This document shows positions 55,327 through 59,669 of a stretch of DNA of 59,669 nucleotides, one piece after another. Positions within the stretch are counted from its first letter, which is position 1, and every line of letters begins with the position of its first letter. The DNA is from Akkermansia muciniphila. Its GTDB lineage: Bacteria > Verrucomicrobiota > Verrucomicrobiia > Verrucomicrobiales > Akkermansiaceae. The position numbers were made by a program, and so were the translations under genes. Where the stretch lies: the NCBI GenBank assembly GCA_945890645.1, contig CAMDCV010000027.1, positions 1 to 59,669 of the forward strand, read 5' to 3'. A model generated the notes under the pieces. The model ran no database searches. It was not told the DNA's origin and worked only from the letters and a program-made list of their open reading frames with translations.

Positions 55327-55354
55327 AGTCTATTCCATTTTACCATCAGGTCAA
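55327..55354 (-). promoter_or_regulatory. Sigma70-type promoter of the STAS-phosphatase operon
   Basis: TTGACC, 16 nt, TAGACT on the minus strand, with the -10 element directly against the ATG at 55326. Confidence 0.6.
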
Positions 55355-55408
55355 CGATGGAAAGAAAGTATTCTCCGCACATTTTGCTATCATTCATCAT
55401 ATGCATGA

Positions 55409-55438
55409 TTGATGTTGTGGCAGTTCCTGTGCTAATAT
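55409..55438 (+). promoter_or_regulatory. Promoter of the cytochrome P450 gene, probably leaderless
   Basis: TTGATG, 18 nt, TAATAT, then 7 nt to the ATG at 55446. It diverges from the STAS promoter 55 bp away. Confidence 0.55.
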
Positions 55439-55445
55439 CTTTCCG

Positions 55446-56579
55446 ATGATAAATGATCCGTTTGCAGCTGCTCGGGAAGAAGCAGGAATTTTGTCATGCC
55501 CCTTTCAAGGCGAGGCGATTCCGATGTTGCTACGGCATGCGGATGTGCGGATGGCGGCAAAAGAGTGGCAGACGTTTAGCTCGGATGCGCCGTTCCGCGT
55601 TCCGATTCCCTCCGAGGAAGAATGGCGGCGAATGCGACAGTTGCCGATTGAAACCGACCCGCCGCAGCACGGTGAATATAGAGGCATTGCAGAGCCGTTT
55701 TTTCGAAGAGCTAAGGACCCCCAAGTGGTGGCAACGATTGAGGCAATGATCACGAGCTTGATCGATGCCGCATTGCGGAGAGACTCAATCGAAGTGGTGC
55801 GAGAGTTCGCTCTGCCCTTGCAATCGCGCGCGCTAGCGCTCCTGCTCGCAGTGCCAGAGGAAGAGGCGGAGACGTGGATTTCTTGGGGGGTGCATGTGTT
55901 TCGCGATGGCGCTGATGGCGCGCAAAAAGGACAGGTGCTCGAAGAGTATTTGCAGCGGCGTTTTGATCTGGCACTGAACAAACCAGGGGAAGATTTTTTC
56001 ACAGCACTCACCCGAGCGAGTTATCAAGGCCGTGCGTTAACGCGTGAGGAAATGATGGGCTTTGCCAATCTGACATTTGCGGGGGGGCGTGATACAGTGA
56101 TTCACACCATCTCGTCGATTTTTGCTCACTTCGCCGAGCGCCCCGAAAGTCTGCAATTCCTGCGCGAGGATCCCTCACGCATCGTTCATGCAGGCGAAGA
56201 ATTTTTTCGGTGGATTTCGCCGTTAACGCACATTGGGCGCGTTTGCCCCGTCGCCACCGATGTGCAGGGAACTTTGGTGTCGGCCAATGGCCGTGTTTCC
56301 ATAGGCTGGGCGGCGGCGAATTTCGATCCGAAAGTTTTTGCTAATCCGTTAGAATGCAAACTAGACCGTAAGCCAAATCCTCACGTGGCGTTTGGCTTCG
56401 GCACCCACTTGTGTCTCGGTGCAGCACATGCGCGCTTGTTGGTGCGCACATTACTGGAGTGTTGCATCACTCGCGTCAGTCGTGTGGATGTGTTAGAAAT
56501 GATACCACACATCGAACACGAAGCGGCTTACGAAAGAATGGTGGGTTATGATGCATTACGCGTTCGACTCACACCTTAA
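55446..56579 (+). CDS. Cytochrome P450
   Basis: 377 aa. All hallmarks are present: ETDPPQHGEYRGIAEPFF (B/C region), the I-helix oxygen-binding AGGRDTVIHTISSIFAHF, the K-helix ExxR (EEFFRW) and the heme loop FGFGTHLCLGAAHARLLVR with the thiolate Cys. It is a soluble class I-type bacterial P450 with no signal peptide. No ferredoxin or reductase gene is adjacent, so electrons must come from elsewhere. The substrate is unknown. Confidence 0.93.
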   Translation: MINDPFAAAREEAGILSCPFQGEAIPMLLRHADVRMAAKEWQTFSSDAPFRVPIPSEEEWRRMRQLPIETDPPQHGEYRGIAEPFFRRAKDPQVVATIEAMITSLIDAALRRDSIEVVREFALPLQSRALALLLAVPEEEAETWISWGVHVFRDGADGAQKGQVLEEYLQRRFDLALNKPGEDFFTALTRASYQGRALTREEMMGFANLTFAGGRDTVIHTISSIFAHFAERPESLQFLREDPSRIVHAGEEFFRWISPLTHIGRVCPVATDVQGTLVSANGRVSIGWAAANFDPKVFANPLECKLDRKPNPHVAFGFGTHLCLGAAHARLLVRTLLECCITRVSRVDVLEMIPHIEHEAAYERMVGYDALRVRLTP

Positions 56580-56718
56580 GGCAACTACATCTCTCATAAA
56601 GCAGGCATAGACCCCATAGAGAATCCTTATAAAAAGGAACAAACTCGCATTGCTTGGTAGGACAACGGACGAGCATTTTCTGATCCATACTAGGCACTGG
56701 CTACCGGCGGTGCGTTTC

Positions 56719-57756
56719 TCATTGTGCCGTAGCCCACCGCAACTTGGCGGGGATCGAACGTGGATTTGCCCGGCGTTCCTCAGCACTAGCGGTGATCACA
56801 TCGTCGCTGAACTCACGGAAGACGCCATCGCGATGGAGTTGCTGAAAACATTTTTTCACCCGTCGATCTTCCCCACTATGGAAGGTGAGAATAACCAAAC
56901 GGCCACCTGGCTTAAGGAAATGCGGTGCCGTGCGCAGAAATGCATCGAGCGCACTGAATTCCTCGTTTACGGCAATGCGCAACGCTTGGAAAACACGACG
57001 CGTGGTATCACCGGAAACATCATGGGCCGCAGCATCAATCGCATTTACTAAATCTGTAGTAGTTTGCAGATTTTTCCCGGCCAATAGCGAGGCGATTCGT
57101 TCGGCGTGCGGTTCATCGGCATTTTCGCGCAGTGCCTCGGTGAGTTCTCCGACTGTGCAACGTGCCAGCCAGTCAGCCGCACTGATGCCACGTTGGGGGT
57201 TCATGCGCATATCGAGCGGGCCCTTTGACTTGAAGGTGAAACCGCGGCTGGGGTCATCGATCTGCATCGACGAACAACCAAGATCGGCAAAAATAAAATC
57301 CACGGTGGGAATGCCGCGCTGACCGAGCACTTTGCCGATGCCCGCATAGTTCGATAAAACAGCTTCGAAACAATCAGGTCCGTAGCCAGCGTGGCGCAGG
57401 CGCTCGATGGTTTTCGGTTGTTCGATGGGATCAACATCGAGTCCGATGAGCTTGCCTGCGGGAAGAATGCGAGAAAGGATTTCGCGGGCGTGTCCCCCGA
57501 AACCAAGTGTGCCATCGACGCCCACCATACCCGCGGCAAGTTGCAGCGCATCAATCGATTCCTGCATGAGCACTGGAAGATGTGTTCCGGCGGGTGTTTT
57601 GCCAGACGCGGCAATTTTTTCGAGGATGTCGGGATACAGTTCCGGATTGAGCTCCTTGTATTTTTCCGAAAACTTGCGCGGGTTTTTGCCCGAGTAGCGC
57701 TTGCGCCGAACATGCACAGGGGCGGGTTCCTCGCCGGATGGCTGATCAGAGTTCAT
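56719..57756 (-). CDS. rsmH: 16S rRNA (cytosine(1402)-N4)-methyltransferase
   Basis: 345 aa from ATG 57756, overlapping the MazG-like gene's end by 11 bp; in-frame starts at 57807 and 57816 would extend it. An unusual basic N-terminal extension of about 50 residues (VRRKRYSGKNPRKFSEKYKE) precedes the SAM-dependent core: GTHLPVLMQESIDAL, GVDGTLGFGGHAREIL, FADLGCSSMQIDDPSRGFTF and GPLDMRMNPQRGISAADWL. The C-terminus has FLKPGGRLVILTFHSGEDRR. It methylates C1402 in the 30S P site. The usual ftsL/ftsI neighbours would lie downstream, but here a P450 follows. Confidence 0.93.
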   Translation of the reverse strand: MNSDQPSGEEPAPVHVRRKRYSGKNPRKFSEKYKELNPELYPDILEKIAASGKTPAGTHLPVLMQESIDALQLAAGMVGVDGTLGFGGHAREILSRILPAGKLIGLDVDPIEQPKTIERLRHAGYGPDCFEAVLSNYAGIGKVLGQRGIPTVDFIFADLGCSSMQIDDPSRGFTFKSKGPLDMRMNPQRGISAADWLARCTVGELTEALRENADEPHAERIASLLAGKNLQTTTDLVNAIDAAAHDVSGDTTRRVFQALRIAVNEEFSALDAFLRTAPHFLKPGGRLVILTFHSGEDRRVKKCFQQLHRDGVFREFSDDVITASAEERRANPRSIPAKLRWATAQ

Positions 57757-58096
57757 TGTACTTGCGGTTATTGCCACGGGATTTTTCGGCGGGGTAGCGT
57801 TGCTCATTGTGGGCAATTTTTGCCGCCATTACGTCGCCGAGTTTTACACCCATGATGTCAGCCATTTCAAAAAGTAAGATCCCCACATCGGCGATTTCTG
57901 AAGCGATTTCTTCGCGGTGCTCCTGCACGCGCTGTTCGACCTGATCCGGTTGTTGCCAGACAAAGTGCTGCATTAACTCCCCTGCCTCAGCGGCAATTGC
58001 CACCGCCATGTCCTTGGGGTTATGGTATTGCTGCCACTCTCGCGCCGCGACAAAAGCGCGGATGCGGTTTGTCAGATCATCAATCGAATCATTCAC
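57746..58096 (-). CDS. MazG-like nucleotide pyrophosphohydrolase
   Basis: 116 aa from GTG 58096, chosen because TTGCTT, 17 nt, CAAAGT ends 6 nt before it and because the family starts here. The core is WQQYHNPKDMAVAIAAEAGE, with the metal-binding ExxE (EAGELMQHF) and the second motif EEIASEIADVGILLF (ExxD). Relatives hydrolyse non-canonical or excess NTPs. It overlaps rsmH by 11 bp, so the two are co-transcribed. Confidence 0.85.
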   Translation of the reverse strand: MNDSIDDLTNRIRAFVAAREWQQYHNPKDMAVAIAAEAGELMQHFVWQQPDQVEQRVQEHREEIASEIADVGILLFEMADIMGVKLGDVMAAKIAHNEQRYPAEKSRGNNRKYNEL

Positions 58097-58102
58097 AACG
58101 AC

Positions 58103-58131
58103 ACTTTGGGATGCGCTCGGCTGACAAGCAA
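58103..58131 (-). promoter_or_regulatory. Putative leaderless promoter of the mazG-rsmH unit
   Basis: TTGCTT, 17 nt, CAAAGT, then 6 nt to the GTG at 58096 on the minus strand. Confidence 0.4.
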
Positions 58132-58156
58132 GCGTGAAGTCGGCGGCAGTGCATTG

Positions 58157-58190
58157 AAAAAGCCTCCAGCTTGTGCAGCTGGAGGCTTTT
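58157..58190 (-). terminator. Strong bidirectional terminator after the surface-protein gene
   Basis: AAAAGCCTCCAGCT and AGCTGGAGGCTTTT pair perfectly around a 5-nt loop, with A- and T-runs on the two sides. It terminates the gene at 58227 on the minus strand. Confidence 0.92.
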
Positions 58191-58226
58191 CCTTGAAAGG
58201 CTAGGAGGCATGACGCCGCCGTCACC

Positions 58227-58972
58227 TTATTCGGTCACTGTGACGTTCAGACGGCCGAATTTCTTCGGATCAGCGCCTTTCGGTACGGTCAGGGTGATGG
58301 TGTCGAAACCGCTCGGGCTGTTTTCTGTCACGACTACGCCGGTATCGGAGTTGGCCGTGGTGGTGCCGACGGTGTAGCTCGTGGGCCAACCGGTGAGGGT
58401 GGTGCCGACTTCGATCTCCAAACCGGTGATGCCATCGATCGAACTGCGTTTGCGCTCGAAGGTGAAGATCATGTCGGTAGCGGTCGTGTTGACTTCCGGC
58501 AGTTTGCTCAGGTCGTTGGTGCCGACATCGCCGCCGAGCAGGAACTCGATGGCGTTGTTCACGCCGTCGCCGTCTTTGTCTTGGCCAGGAGCGCTGCTGA
58601 TGGCATTAGTGAGGGCCCAGGTTTGATAGGCATTGCGCACGGTGATGGTGGTGTCATCGAGCAGAGCCGGATCGGTATCGAGGTCGTTGCCGGCCACGTC
58701 TTCGAGCACGGCCAAGGCATTGATGCGCAGTTGCAGAGTTCCAGGGCTGGTGGGGGTAGCGACCACAGAGAATACGCCGGGCGTAGTTTCGGTAACCGAG
58801 TCGATGCTAGCGACCGCGGTGCCGTTGTTGCCAAAATCGGCAGTTGTAACGGTGGCGTCGTTCATGTCCTCGTCGAAGGTCACGGTGTAAGTGACCGCGG
58901 CTCCGATGTTGACCGGACCACCGCTGACGTTGTCCGTGATGCTGGTGAGTGTGGGAGGGGTAACATCGCCGC
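58227..58972 (-). repeat. C-terminal cassette, copy B
   Basis: Nearly identical (about 95% by eye) to 1275-2020. The two encode the same 245-residue Ig/TSP3/C-terminal block with roughly ten to fifteen substitutions (for example GCEIE versus GLEIE, NSPVG versus NSPSG). Confidence 0.9.
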
Positions 58973-59669
58973 CACCTTCAACGTAGAGCACGATATCATT
59001 GCCACCGATGAGGGCATTCGTGGCGGAATCGCCGATGTAGCTGATTTTCAAGTCTGCACCCCCATAGGTGCCAACCACTGCGTCCTGCGCAAGTCCGGCG
59101 AAAGTGCCCGTGACCGCGTCACCGCCATCGTTGATGACGATGAAATACTTTTGTCCGCCGACCAGAGTACCCGTCACGTTGGGCGCGAGGGTCGCGGTGG
59201 CATTGATCGTCACGGTTCCAGTCACGATGGCTTGATCGGAAGTGGCCGAGGTTCCGTCCACTTCCACCGCGTAGCTGCCGGTGCTGCCTAAGGCGAGATT
59301 GCCGACATCGAGGGAATCAATGCTGTTGCCGGGCGACAGAGTGCCGTTCACCGTCACCGGACCGATGATGGTTCCGCTGCCAGCCAGGGTGTTACTCGCG
59401 CTGACCGTCACGCCGGTCGCAGTCAGGCTACCGTTGACCACAAGTTGGTTGCCGGTCTCGGTGCCTGCGCCGGAGCCAATTGTCAGGGCGCCGACATTGC
59501 TTACTACGGCGTCAGTGCCGACGGTCAGGATGTTGTTGTTCGATGTGGCGCTGGCGTTGTTGGTGGAGCCGATCGTGACGCTCTGGGCACCGGCATTCCA
59601 TGTGGAACCTGTGCCGGAAATCGTCATTGTATTGGAATTGGACTCAGTGCTGGCGGCGTTGGCTCGACC
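58227..59669 (-). CDS. Large secreted surface protein (C-terminal part, runs off the right edge)
   Basis: 480 codons are open to the window edge with no stop, so the N-terminus lies outside. The visible N-terminal part is a Gly/Thr/Asn-rich beta-helix (TISGTGSTWNAGAQSVTIGS; ASNTLAGSGTIIGPVTVNGT). About residues 230-480 are the Ig-like, DKDGDGVNNAIEF and C-terminal domain block ending FGRLNVTVTE shared with the gene at 1275. The repeat region is unrelated in detail to that protein, so the same anchor is attached to different fibres. Confidence 0.88.
   Translation of the reverse strand, partial: GRANAASTESNSNTMTISGTGSTWNAGAQSVTIGSTNNASATSNNNILTVGTDAVVSNVGALTIGSGAGTETGNQLVVNGSLTATGVTVSASNTLAGSGTIIGPVTVNGTLSPGNSIDSLDVGNLALGSTGSYAVEVDGTSATSDQAIVTGTVTINATATLAPNVTGTLVGGQKYFIVINDGGDAVTGTFAGLAQDAVVGTYGGADLKISYIGDSATNALIGGNDIVLYVEGGGDVTPPTLTSITDNVSGGPVNIGAAVTYTVTFDEDMNDATVTTADFGNNGTAVASIDSVTETTPGVFSVVATPTSPGTLQLRINALAVLEDVAGNDLDTDPALLDDTTITVRNAYQTWALTNAISSAPGQDKDGDGVNNAIEFLLGGDVGTNDLSKLPEVNTTATDMIFTFERKRSSIDGITGLEIEVGTTLTGWPTSYTVGTTTANSDTGVVVTENSPSGFDTITLTVPKGADPKKFGRLNVTVTE

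Overview
The window reads as chromosomal DNA of a verrucomicrobial (PVC superphylum) bacterium. Evidence: very long secreted proteins built of autotransporter-associated beta-strand repeats, ending in a DxDGDGxxNxxE element plus a conserved C-terminal domain; a beta-propeller/HEAT/c-type-heme protein of the PVC type; SHD1 and DUF6288-like secreted proteins; and short palindromic repeats of the GCGGACT..AGTCCGC kind. Composition is moderately GC-rich. Shine-Dalgarno sequences are scarce, and several genes have a promoter -10 element only 6-8 nt before the start codon, which suggests frequent leaderless transcription. No species can be named from the sequence alone.

Layout. 1-6.4 kb: two large surface proteins (one running off the left edge) and a decayed third C-terminus. 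6.5-15.7 kb: GH63-like glucosidase, DUF6288-like secreted protein, fasciclin protein and a PVC-type cytochrome/dehydrogenase. 15.8-21.0 kb: tRNA-His, RNase III, an enoyl-reductase-like MDR protein, and tRNA-Leu(AAG) carrying a decayed 3.1-kb integrated island bounded by 56-bp direct repeats. 21.2-24.0 kb: secreted toroid protein, VapBC and an anchored hypothetical protein. 24.1-32.8 kb: rpsA, a LytM/YkuD cell-wall enzyme sitting between two copies of the rpsA 3' end, then gyrA and gyrB. 33.0-43.1 kb: RNase D, a secreted protein, a CoaE-Rho fusion, an SH3 lipoprotein, two paralogous membrane proteins, aroE and gltX. 43.2-47.8 kb: small membrane/envelope-stress proteins, an orphan LuxR-type response regulator, DUF883, an AarF/ABC1 kinase and an RDD protein. 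48.0-55.3 kb: alpha/beta hydrolase, TPR protein, alanine racemase, and a SpoIIE phosphatase/STAS pair. 55.4-58.1 kb: cytochrome P450, rsmH and a MazG-like protein. 58.2 kb to the end: another large surface protein with a C-terminal cassette nearly identical to the one at 1.3-2.0 kb.

The most unusual items are: (i) dephospho-CoA kinase fused in frame to a complete transcription terminator Rho; (ii) duplication of the rpsA 3' end and terminator around a lower-GC bifunctional LytM-YkuD gene, which looks like an integration that rebuilt the target gene; (iii) near-identical C-terminal cassettes on surface proteins 57 kb apart, with a third decayed copy; (iv) a tRNA-Leu with anticodon AAG whose anticodon loop marks the boundary of a decayed island; (v) palindromic repeats in the gyrA coding end, one of which supplies the stop codon; and (vi) the leaderless promoter geometry. 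I saw no CRISPR array, rRNA operon or complete insertion sequence.
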